A DNA stretch of 5,942 nucleotides, from NCBI GenBank assembly GCA_945869715.1, contig CAMBPP010000088.1, positions 1-5,942 on the forward strand. Reading direction: 5' to 3'. The position numbers and the translations under genes were made by a program. The notes under the pieces are model-generated. The model was not told the DNA's origin and ran no database searches. It worked only from the letters and a program-made list of their open reading frames with translations. Each line of letters begins with the position of its first letter. The stretch's first letter is position 1. Positions 1 through 5,904 of the stretch are shown here, one piece after another. The DNA is from Bifidobacterium breve. GTDB taxonomy: Bacteria > Actinomycetota > Acidimicrobiia > Acidimicrobiales > Ilumatobacteraceae.

Positions 1-1160
1 TGGTGCATGGCCGATTTGTATTACTTCTTCCCCTGACGGTGCTCGCGATGATTGGGGTTGCATTGTTCGCTCAGCAGAGGCGATACCAGGCACTGGTAGC
101 AGGGCTTTCTACATGCGTGGTTGTGTACCTCACATTTGATCAACTCAACATGTATCTTCGCAACGAGTTCTATGTGGCATCGGTTGGCAAGGAAGATCGC
201 ATTCTGGAGCGCATGACAACGCTGAGCGAATGGCCCAGCATCTTGCGGTCAGCTGCAGGACAAATGTGGTACCTCGTCTCCACGTCATTTGGGCTCGCCT
301 TTGTTGGCCTCGCTGTCTTATCTCTGGCCGTGTGGCAACACTTGTCGAAACGATCATGGCGAGAGGCAATGCCCGCGATGTATGTCATCGCAATAGTGGG
401 TGCGGTTGCGCTGACCTCGTCTGTGCAATTAGCTCACGTCACACGATCTGATCATTTAATTTACGGACGTTATGTCGAAGCGGTGAGTTCTGTGTTGGTT
501 GCAATTGCATGTGCAGCACTGCTTACATCGTTTCGGTGGAGACTCTGGGGGCTGGGTCTGTCAGTAGTGGTGGTACTCACCGGGATTCTGCTGATTGCAA
601 CTGATGGCGACCGTCTGCGGGAGATGATCGCAGCAAATCGTTATTTCTCTCCTCCTAATGCAATCGCTCTTGACTGGACTAGAGAGAGATTCGCGCCAAT
701 TGGGTATGTCGTATTAGCCATGATCTTTATTGCCATCGCAACTGTCATTATCATTTTGTGGTGGCGTTCAGCTACAAACGCTTTGGTATTTCTCGGCTGC
801 ATTGGTGCTCTTGCAACTATGTATACCGCTACACAAACTGTGATTCCCTATAACGAAATTCGTGACGATCTGGTTTTAGATAATCGTATTAAAGAACTCA
901 CTGAAGCAGGCGAGCGTTCCGATACCCGTGTGGCAGTTAACTTCAATACGCCCGCTGCTAATGCGTTCGTTCACTACCGCTATCTGGTGCACCCCATACA
1001 ACTTGTACTCAACAACGTGAGCAACCCTGTCCCGGCGGACGTGAATTGTGTAGTGAGCATCAGCAGCAAACCGCCAGCCAGAACCGGATGGATAGAGCGT
1101 GGCGATGAACCCGAGTTAGACCTCACGCTATGGATGCGTCAAGGTCAAGATTCGTGCTGA
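1..1160 (+). CDS. Polytopic membrane protein, C-terminal part (possible GT-C-like envelope glycosyltransferase); 5' end cut by the window
   Basis: The frame is open to the left edge. The first possible start is a GTG at base 3, giving 385 residues, but it sits in a His-Gly-Arg-Phe motif directly before a membrane segment, which looks like the middle of a longer protein. Hydrophobic stretches lie near residues 5-22, 28-45, 89-110, 124-142, 160-176, 183-199, 233-253 and 258-278, so about eight membrane helices, followed by a soluble tail of roughly 100 residues. A second motif of the same kind, Tyr-Gly-Arg-Tyr at 154-157, also precedes a helix. Aromatic-Gly-Arg-aromatic before a helix, many helices and a soluble C-terminal domain recall GT-C-fold, lipid-linked-sugar glycosyltransferases of actinobacterial envelopes. 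The N-terminal catalytic acidic motif would lie outside the window, so function is inferred. The gene converges with the DUF11 gene, with 39 bp between the stops. An unrelated polytopic membrane protein is possible. Confidence 0.72.
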   Translation, partial: VHGRFVLLLPLTVLAMIGVALFAQQRRYQALVAGLSTCVVVYLTFDQLNMYLRNEFYVASVGKEDRILERMTTLSEWPSILRSAAGQMWYLVSTSFGLAFVGLAVLSLAVWQHLSKRSWREAMPAMYVIAIVGAVALTSSVQLAHVTRSDHLIYGRYVEAVSSVLVAIACAALLTSFRWRLWGLGLSVVVVLTGILLIATDGDRLREMIAANRYFSPPNAIALDWTRERFAPIGYVVLAMIFIAIATVIIILWWRSATNALVFLGCIGALATMYTATQTVIPYNEIRDDLVLDNRIKELTEAGERSDTRVAVNFNTPAANAFVHYRYLVHPIQLVLNNVSNPVPADVNCVVSISSKPPARTGWIERGDEPELDLTLWMRQGQDSC

Positions 1161-1201
1161 AACGTGTGCATTTCCCAACCCCAGCATTTCCGGGAAACGT
1201 T
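1161..1201. terminator. Weak stem-loop between convergent genes, possible bidirectional terminator
   Basis: TTTCCC at 1171-1176 can pair with GGGAAA at 1192-1197. AACG at 1161-1164 can pair with CGTT at 1198-1201, leaving a six-base bulge on the left arm. The hairpin fills the gap between the stop codons of the membrane-protein and DUF11 genes, where termination from both sides is expected. No T-tract follows the stem on either strand and the loop is about 15 bases, so a classical intrinsic terminator is not well supported. The direct repeat GCATTTCC (1168-1175 and 1184-1191) contributes to the pairing. Confidence 0.25.
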
Positions 1202-4200
1202 ACGGGCCTACACAATTCAGCACATTGATAATCGAGACGATGTTCACGGTTGGAGAAGGGGCGATCACAACAACCTGTGAGGAAACCTGTTGCCACACAT
1301 GCAGTGCCGGAAGTTTACAATTGATTGGACTGTTAGGCGCGGGTTGTGGAAGCGGCAGTGTTAACGATTCAGTAATCGTGCAGGTGCTGCCAACCGGAAT
1401 ATTGTTCACTATCACCGCCCCAGTAGATGACGCAGACACATTGATTGAAGAGGTGATGGTTGGTCCGCCAGGCACAATGCAGGACACCGTCATGGGAAAC
1501 AACGCACCAGCGGGTAATACGTCTCCGGAATTATTGGTAACGCTTTTCCTTACTGTCAGGCTGTTGGTTTTCAATACCGGCACACAAATCTCGCTTTTTA
1601 GCCCATTTTGATTCGTACTGTTGTTGTACCAGTTCGGTGTTCCCGTCGGCAAGATGCCGACGAGACCGCGGTTGCAGGTCTGAACGGGCGTGTAAGGACC
1701 CGCCACCTGGAGCGACAACGTAATTGTACAAAGTGCCGGAAAGCTAGAGATGCGCAATCGCGACTGACCCGGAACACCGACCCAGTTCAGCTGGTTTGGT
1801 GCAATGCCGCAAGTACTGGTGACGGTAACGGAGCCCGGAACGATGGTCCCAGAAAAAGGGGCAAAGAACTGGTCTTCGAGAAACGGGCCATGCCAAGCAC
1901 CTGAAATCATCTGACCCGTCAGCGCATCGCCTTGGTTGGTCACTACGACTGTGTAAGTGAGTGGTGACGGCCCTCCTGGGGCCCACGTTAGGGTTGGCAA
2001 GGAAGTCTTGTTGACAACGAATTTGTAACACTTTGGCAGCTTCAGACCTACCGTGCTCCAATTGGTGAGAGGTGATGTCGGCTGTGTAGCGCCGAAGGCG
2101 AAAATGGGGCTGTAGGTCTGCGATGGCGGCCACGGCACGTTCGGGTTGTAAAAGCGCGATACATCCATCAGCGCAAGGTTCTCGAGACGCGGAGTTACTG
2201 AACTTAGGCAATATTTGTCGCCAGACGCGGGCCGGAAGATTTTGATCTGCACGGTGCAGTTGAGTTGTGCACCCGCGGAAAAACTGATTGGTGCAGAGTT
2301 TTGAATGATCCGCGTTCCCTGCGACGGAAACGTGGTGTACACAATTGATCCGGGAATCCAGGCCGGGTGCCCCGACGACAATGTGGGCACGGCCCCAGGC
2401 GCACCATTGACGGAGCCCGTCACAACGACGCAGCTGTATTTGTAGTTGAAGGGTAATGAGGTCGCATAGTTTGGCTGAACGATGCGCACTGCGTCGATGA
2501 GCGTACCAACGCTTACCGGTGCCGAACCGGCATTGCGATAAGACATCTGGTATTGGAACTGTTGACCGAATGTGACCTTGGTCTGAGGAGAGAGAACCGT
2601 CTTTTTCACCCGAAGATCGCAAAGCGGATGTGCCGCCATTTGCGTATTAACAGATGCTTCCGCCATGAAAGATACCGGGGGCGAATTCGGCGGTGAGAAG
2701 GTGTAGTTGACACGACCAATGTTGCGAAGGATGTTGTCATTATTGGCGAAACTGTCGCAACTATTTGGTGTGAATTTCAACGTGATATTGAGAACGACCT
2801 TACCGTTAACGTTCCCTACCTTGCCCGGAACTTTGAGGTTGGACTTATCCCATGCAGTCTTTGTCTGGAAATATGAAAACAGATTCACTGGCGGTGTCGT
2901 CGCAATAGGCAAGGTTGCGCACGCGCCGACAAGAACGCAACTCCAGGATTGGACCGTCGCGGAGAACGGTGGAGTTCCCGCCCATTGCATCACCCGGTCG
3001 CGAAGCCTAACGATGATTGGGCTCGGATCGGAGTTGGTGACCGTGACGCTATAAAGCACGTTGGTGCCCCAAGGCACGGTTGATGTGCTTGTTGGGGAGA
3101 CCTGCTTCTTGACGATCTGGATCGGCCCAACATTATCGGGTAAGGCGCACGCAGGATCGTTTTCTTGACCGGTGTTAACAGGAACGTCCGGGCTCGCTGA
3201 GGTGTTGTTCAAGGCGTTGCTCTCCGTAATGGTGACGCCGCTCATTCTGGTCAAGCCGAAGAAGACCTTATTGCGCAACATCTCACCTCCCAAGGCGCAA
3301 AGGAGTGCGGGATGACGTTTGACCTCGATCTGATAGGTGAGAGTGATCGTGCCAAGCGACGGAATGTATCCAGCAGCATTTGGCCCCGCAGATGGGAAGT
3401 GCCATTTGGCAAATGCAAGTGGAATCGTCGTCACCGTGTTCCATCCTGAGAGCACTTGGGCTGGGATCGGTGCGAGACATGCAGTGCCAGAACCCGACGA
3501 GGTGCATTGGCCAGAACCGATAACGTATTGGACCTGCATCGGTACGCCAGTCGAGGAAATTGAGACGTTATCGAACAGTTCGCCAATTGTGCCGATCCAG
3601 ACCTCCTCTGGCCCGTTGTTTGTGATGACGACCTTGTAGGTAAGCGTCTGTGCGCCCAACGTGACGTTGATCGAGCTCGGATCGACCGTCTTTACCACCG
3701 ACAGATCACTGGGAAGAACAGACGTCGTGGCGACGTTCGCATTATGTTGCCCAGCACTTGATATCGCAACGCCGTTTTGATCTGCGACCGTCACGCTGTT
3801 TTGAACAGATGTACCCGGATTAGTGAAATAGCCCCGAATGAAGCAATAAACCGTCTGGCCTAATAAGAGATTGATCACACTGAACGTGGACACCGCGCCC
3901 GACACAGTGCGAACGAGAGTGGTCGACTGGCCCGTGTTGGTTCCCACTGCAACCGTGCAGATAGCGCTGACATAATTGAAGCCCTGGGGTAGCGTTTCTA
4001 ACAGCGTGATCGTGCCGGCAGGGGTGTTGGGCCCCAACTTGATCGCATAGAAAACAGCAGCACCAGGCCCTGGGCTCGTCGTCGCGTTGCATAACGCCGG
4101 CGACGACTGGCTCGGCTCGCCTAGGCAGAGCAATTTTGAGGGGGTCGGAAACGTCAGTTGACTACTCGCGAACACCGTGTCAGCAGCACCCGGCAGTCCT

Positions 4201-4253
4201 GCAAGAAATGATGCCGAAATAACCAAGCATGCTGTCATGACTCGTTTCATCAT
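1200..4253 (-). CDS. Large secreted tandem DUF11 protein with C-terminal DUF5979-like module
   Basis: The start chosen is the ATG at 4253-4251, giving 1017 residues, because AGAAGG lies six bases upstream. An in-frame ATG at 4271 has no such site and would put charged residues before the signal, and a second ATG follows directly at 4250. Residues 1-29 form a Sec signal peptide (Lys-Arg, hydrophobic core, likely cut after Val-Phe-Ala). The mature chain is Ser/Thr/Pro/Val/Asn-rich and has six modules. A first DUF11-like unit spans about 31-182. Units beginning near 183, 378, 546 and 743 each open with a strand of the Val-x-Lys-Thr/Lys type, followed by Tyr-x-Val-x-Val-Thr-Asn. A last module from about 898 has Phe-Pro-Met-Thr-Val-Ser-Cys and Ile-Pro-Val-Gly-Ser-Thr-Cys, typical of DUF5979/prealbumin-like domains. 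DUF11 domains are Ig-like beta sandwiches of surface proteins. Each module holds four cysteines. No LPXTG, C-terminal membrane helix or lipobox is seen. A structural or adhesive extracellular role is inferred; no catalytic motif is seen. It lies downstream of the secreted propeller gene on the same strand. Confidence 0.9.
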   Translation of the reverse strand: MMKRVMTACLVISASFLAGLPGAADTVFASSQLTFPTPSKLLCLGEPSQSSPALCNATTSPGPGAAVFYAIKLGPNTPAGTITLLETLPQGFNYVSAICTVAVGTNTGQSTTLVRTVSGAVSTFSVINLLLGQTVYCFIRGYFTNPGTSVQNSVTVADQNGVAISSAGQHNANVATTSVLPSDLSVVKTVDPSSINVTLGAQTLTYKVVITNNGPEEVWIGTIGELFDNVSISSTGVPMQVQYVIGSGQCTSSGSGTACLAPIPAQVLSGWNTVTTIPLAFAKWHFPSAGPNAAGYIPSLGTITLTYQIEVKRHPALLCALGGEMLRNKVFFGLTRMSGVTITESNALNNTSASPDVPVNTGQENDPACALPDNVGPIQIVKKQVSPTSTSTVPWGTNVLYSVTVTNSDPSPIIVRLRDRVMQWAGTPPFSATVQSWSCVLVGACATLPIATTPPVNLFSYFQTKTAWDKSNLKVPGKVGNVNGKVVLNITLKFTPNSCDSFANNDNILRNIGRVNYTFSPPNSPPVSFMAEASVNTQMAAHPLCDLRVKKTVLSPQTKVTFGQQFQYQMSYRNAGSAPVSVGTLIDAVRIVQPNYATSLPFNYKYSCVVVTGSVNGAPGAVPTLSSGHPAWIPGSIVYTTFPSQGTRIIQNSAPISFSAGAQLNCTVQIKIFRPASGDKYCLSSVTPRLENLALMDVSRFYNPNVPWPPSQTYSPIFAFGATQPTSPLTNWSTVGLKLPKCYKFVVNKTSLPTLTWAPGGPSPLTYTVVVTNQGDALTGQMISGAWHGPFLEDQFFAPFSGTIVPGSVTVTSTCGIAPNQLNWVGVPGQSRLRISSFPALCTITLSLQVAGPYTPVQTCNRGLVGILPTGTPNWYNNSTNQNGLKSEICVPVLKTNSLTVRKSVTNNSGDVLPAGALFPMTVSCIVPGGPTITSSINVSASSTGAVIVNNIPVGSTCTITESLTLPLPQPAPNSPINCKLPALHVWQQVSSQVVVIAPSPTVNIVSIINVLNCVGP
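1563..3707 (-). repeat. Diverged tandem DUF11 repeats at protein level (units 2-5 of the large secreted protein)
   Basis: Four units start at about 3707, 3122, 2618 and 2027 and run leftward, with spacings of 195, 168, 197 and 155 codons up to the final module at 1562. Each opens with a similar strand (DLSVVKTV, IQIVKKQV, DLRVKKTV, YKFVVNKT) followed about 20 residues later by a Tyr-rich strand ending in Asn-x-Gly/Asp. The DNA is not obviously repeated, so the duplications are old and stable rather than recent copies. Confidence 0.75.
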
Positions 4254-4411
4254 TTCTTCCCTTCTACACATTCGAGCGAGTGAAGATTCAAAATACCTTT
4301 TAAACCTATATCAAAAATCAGGTCATCAATTACCTCAGATTAGGTGGCCATACACGAACGACAGATTCGGTTGGGCCATCAGGGATTCCGGAGACTCACC
4401 GGCCACGGAAT
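4254..4411 (-). promoter_or_regulatory. Intergenic leader between propeller and DUF11 genes, AT-rich
   Basis: This 158-bp gap separates two same-strand genes. The part near 4281-4330 is clearly AT-rich compared with the flanking coding DNA and could hold a promoter for the DUF11 gene. A TATTTT (plus strand 4290-4295) is a possible -10 of the TANNNT type, but no convincing -35 at normal spacing was found. ATTCCG/CGGAAT arms (4385-4390 and 4406-4411) just after the propeller stop could form a weak hairpin with a 15-base loop and no T-tract. Whether the two genes are one transcript cannot be decided from sequence. Confidence 0.35.
4255..4265 (-). promoter_or_regulatory. Ribosome binding site of the DUF11 gene
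   Basis: On the minus strand the sequence reads AGAAGGGAAGA directly before the paired ATG codons at 4253 and 4250. The AGAAGG core is six bases from the first of these. It lies inside the longer reading frame that begins at 4271, and so argues that translation starts at 4253 (or 4250) and not at 4271. Confidence 0.7.
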
Positions 4412-5524
4412 TTAAACACGTCCGTAAATCTTGATGAGTCCGCTGTAGCAAGCAACCCATACTCGATTCAAAGTGGGTTCAAATGTCACGCCTATGGGAT
4501 GTGGCGGTGTCGAGATGCGCTGAGTGACCTTCATTGTTGCAGTGGAGACGACCGTCATTGTCCCTGATTGGTAATTAACAACATATAACGCATCGCCTTC
4601 AGGAGAGATTGCCATTGTTCTCGGCTTAGTGCCCGTCACCACACGTTTCAGAAGTCGGCCAGTTGCGGCATCGTGAGATGTGACCACCGATGACAAGTTG
4701 TGTGACACATACAACGTGAGTCCATCGGGACTGAGAACAATATGTCGCGGAGTATTTGCCGCCGAAGGCCATTTGTGAAGTGCAAACGTTGTGAGATCGA
4801 TTGTGCCCAGTTGACCAGCACCCATCACAGTGATGTAAGCCTTTGAACTGTTGTGGGCAACAACAATTCCTCGTGGATACCGACCAACTTTAATTGTCTT
4901 CACCACTTGAAAGATGGCGAGACTAATGATGCTGATGGAATCGGAACACCAATTGGAAACAAGTGCGTACTTATTGTCAGGACTAACCGCTACATACTTC
5001 GGCACCTCGCCAATTTCTACTGCTGCTTCCACTGCCTTGGTCGACATATTGACCCGATAGAGGAAACCATTATCAAATTTTGCATTTTCGGAACACTTAT
5101 CAAAACCTTGCCGAGTGAATCCAGGACCAGTCATGTAGTAGTTGGACACGTATGCAAATGCGCCATCAGGACTGAATGCAGCCTCCACGGGTGAACCTTG
5201 GGCAGAGCCAGAGCCCTTTCTTCCTAATTTTTGAAGAGGAAGTGAGTCAGAGATGCGCGTCAACATCTGACCCTCTGCGTTGAAAACGCTGATGCCATGT
5301 GTGTACATCATGTTTTGCGCAATCACTAGCCCTGTTGGAGATGCAACAACAGACTTGGGCGACATGCTCGAACCACCAACGGTCTTTATTAGTTTGAGCT
5401 GAGCTGGTGTTGTAGAGACGGGAGAAGCCGATGCTGAGTTGGTCCTGAAGGATGGAATCAGGGCCGCTATAAACACGACAACACATACGGCCCGATTCAT
5501 TTTCGGAATCGTTGAACGCAACAT
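4412..5524 (-). CDS. Secreted YncE-type YVTN beta-propeller protein
   Basis: The protein has 370 residues from the ATG at 5524; an ATG at 5500 (Met9) is the alternative start. Neither has a Shine-Dalgarno site, but a TACCAT box six bases before the first ATG fits a leaderless transcript, so 5524 is preferred. An Arg/Lys-containing N-terminus and a hydrophobic core at about 11-25 form a signal peptide, probably cut near Ser-Ala-Ser-Ala (31-34). Blade motifs recur: Ser-Pro-Asp/Glu-Gly or variants at about 62, 118, 181, 265 and 307, each followed by a YVSN-type strand (YVSN 125, LVSN 188, YITV 230, YVSH 272, YVVN 314, WVAC 356). That indicates six to seven blades. An insert after blade two (about 129-158) carries Cys144, near Cys193 in Asn-Trp-Cys-Ser, a plausible disulfide. 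Proteins of this fold act outside the cytoplasm, usually as binding scaffolds; a ligand or enzymatic role cannot be read here. The 158-bp spacing and shared strand link it to the DUF11 gene. Confidence 0.88.
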   Translation of the reverse strand: MLRSTIPKMNRAVCVVVFIAALIPSFRTNSASASPVSTTPAQLKLIKTVGGSSMSPKSVVASPTGLVIAQNMMYTHGISVFNAEGQMLTRISDSLPLQKLGRKGSGSAQGSPVEAAFSPDGAFAYVSNYYMTGPGFTRQGFDKCSENAKFDNGFLYRVNMSTKAVEAAVEIGEVPKYVAVSPDNKYALVSNWCSDSISIISLAIFQVVKTIKVGRYPRGIVVAHNSSKAYITVMGAGQLGTIDLTTFALHKWPSAANTPRHIVLSPDGLTLYVSHNLSSVVTSHDAATGRLLKRVVTGTKPRTMAISPEGDALYVVNYQSGTMTVVSTATMKVTQRISTPPHPIGVTFEPTLNRVWVACYSGLIKIYGRV

Positions 5525-5530
5525 GGGGCG

Positions 5531-5536
5531 ATGGTA
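5531..5536 (-). promoter_or_regulatory. Possible -10 box for a leaderless propeller transcript
   Basis: The minus strand reads TACCAT, matching TATAAT at four of six positions including the key first two and last bases. It is separated from the ATG at 5524 by six bases, so initiation would fall on or next to the start codon. No recognisable -35 lies 16-19 bp upstream; that position is instead covered by the inverted repeat 5548-5571. Confidence 0.35.
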
Positions 5537-5547
5537 TCAACGAGGAC

Positions 5548-5571
5548 TCATCATTTCAGTACCAATGATGA
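5548..5571. promoter_or_regulatory. Perfect 8-bp inverted repeat, candidate operator
   Basis: TCATCATT at 5548-5555 is exactly inverted as AATGATGA at 5564-5571, with an eight-base spacer. The centre is at about 5559.5, around 35 bp upstream of the propeller start codon and of the inferred transcription start. A dimeric helix-turn-helix regulator binding here would overlap the -35 region. The symmetry is seen directly; the regulatory role is inferred. Confidence 0.4.
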
Positions 5572-5590
5572 ACGGATGGGGTAGTGGCTG

Positions 5591-5615
5591 GGGTTCCAGT
5601 AAATGTTTGGAACCC
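5591..5615. promoter_or_regulatory. Perfect 8-bp inverted repeat in the divergent region
   Basis: GGGTTCCA at 5591-5598 is exactly inverted as TGGAACCC at 5608-5615, with a nine-base spacer. It lies between the propeller gene and the small-protein gene and is about 85 bp upstream of the TATAAT box. It could be an operator, or a hairpin if transcribed. No T-tract follows on either strand, so a terminator is less likely. It falls outside the chosen coding regions. Confidence 0.35.
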
Positions 5616-5625
5616 GAAACGCCAG

Positions 5626-5668
5626 ATTTTGGAACGCAATTGCCAAGGGTATCGCGGCCAAAATTGCG
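5626..5668. repeat. Nested short inverted repeats upstream of the small-protein promoter
   Basis: ATTTTGG (5626-5632) is inverted as CCAAAAT (5658-5664), and CGCAATT (5635-5641) is inverted as AATTGCG (5662-5668). An eight-base palindrome GCAATTGC lies at 5636-5643. The arms compete for overlapping partners, so they cannot all pair at once. They sit 32-74 bp upstream of the TATAAT box, where upstream regulatory sites are common. Short arms in AT-rich DNA can arise by chance, hence the low confidence. Confidence 0.22.
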
Positions 5669-5699
5669 AATCCCAACAGAGCCGAGGTCGGTTATCGGG

Positions 5700-5705
5700 T
5701 ATAAT
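5700..5705 (+). promoter_or_regulatory. Consensus -10 box for a leaderless transcript of the small-protein gene
   Basis: TATAAT is a perfect -10 hexamer in otherwise non-coding DNA. Seven bases separate it from the GTG at 5713, so the transcript would begin at the start codon itself. No TTGACA-like -35 is found 16-18 bp upstream (that position reads about CAGAGC), so an activator or a -10-dominated promoter is implied. Confidence 0.6.
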
Positions 5706-5712
5706 TGGAGAA

Positions 5713-5904
5713 GTGAATTTCATCCAAAAAGTCGTGACGCGGAAGTACAAAGGTGACGAAGATTCTGCATGGAAATATTGGGTAACCCGCCCCGTCACTG
5801 AGCGGCTTGCAATGGTTGAAGAATTGCGAGCTGAGTACCACGGATGGACAAATGAACCTGAACCAAGACTTTCAAGAGTTTGTCGAATTATTCGTCGCCC
5901 ATGA
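5713..5904 (+). CDS. Small protein encoded upstream of a nucleotidyltransferase, putative toxin-antitoxin-like partner
   Basis: The protein has 63 residues from the GTG at 5713. A longer in-frame start (ATG 5584) would add 43 residues of unstructured-looking sequence and cross both the TATAAT box and an inverted repeat, so it is rejected. GGAG at 5707-5710 is only two bases from the GTG, too close for a normal Shine-Dalgarno site, which again points to leaderless translation. The sequence has a basic N-terminus, an acidic/aromatic stretch (Asp-Glu-Asp-Ser-Ala-Trp-Lys-Tyr-Trp, 15-23), then Arg-Pro-Val-Thr-Glu-Arg-Leu and a predicted helix ending Arg-x-Glu-Tyr-His-Gly (39-44). The C-terminus is basic, with Arg-Leu-Ser-Arg-Val-Cys-Arg at 52-58. 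From memory, short proteins with this pattern (a Pro-x-x-Glu-Arg helix followed by Arg-Leu-x-Arg-Val) often precede DUF6036/AbiEii-type nucleotidyltransferase genes, as here. An antitoxin or partner role is inferred. It lacks the winged-helix domain of AbiEi. Confidence 0.72.
   Translation: MNFIQKVVTRKYKGDEDSAWKYWVTRPVTERLAMVEELRAEYHGWTNEPEPRLSRVCRIIRRP

Noticed and set aside
1168..1191. Direct repeat GCATTTCC in the convergent gap as a possible attachment site
   Set aside because: It is only eight bases long, with copies 16 bp apart and no integrase or element boundary nearby. It is better explained as part of the weak hairpin or as chance.
1225..1611. A 128-codon open frame on the plus strand opposite the end of the DUF11 gene
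   Set aside because: It is antisense to the DUF5979-like module. Its Thr/Val-rich composition mirrors the opposite strand, and no ribosome binding site or known motif was seen.
1744..2622. A 292-codon open frame on the minus strand inside the DUF11 gene
   Set aside because: It lies in another frame of the same strand. Its product is rich in Arg, His, Ser and Cys with no domain pattern, signal or start site, while the DUF11 frame has a continuous recognisable repeat structure across it.
4254..4271. Start of the DUF11 protein at the ATG at 4271
   Set aside because: The strong AGAAGG site lies inside this extension and is properly spaced for the ATG at 4253. The extra residues (Cys-Arg-Arg-Glu-Glu) are a translated ribosome binding site.
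5584..5712. N-terminal extension of the small protein from the ATG at 5584
   Set aside because: The added 43 residues show no family pattern and the DNA contains inverted repeats and a perfect TATAAT box, as expected of an intergenic promoter region.
5439..5798. Open frames of 80-105 codons crossing the divergent intergenic region on either strand
   Set aside because: They overlap the start of the propeller gene or the small-protein gene out of frame, lack ribosome binding sites, and encode Trp/Arg/Pro-rich sequence without any recognisable pattern.
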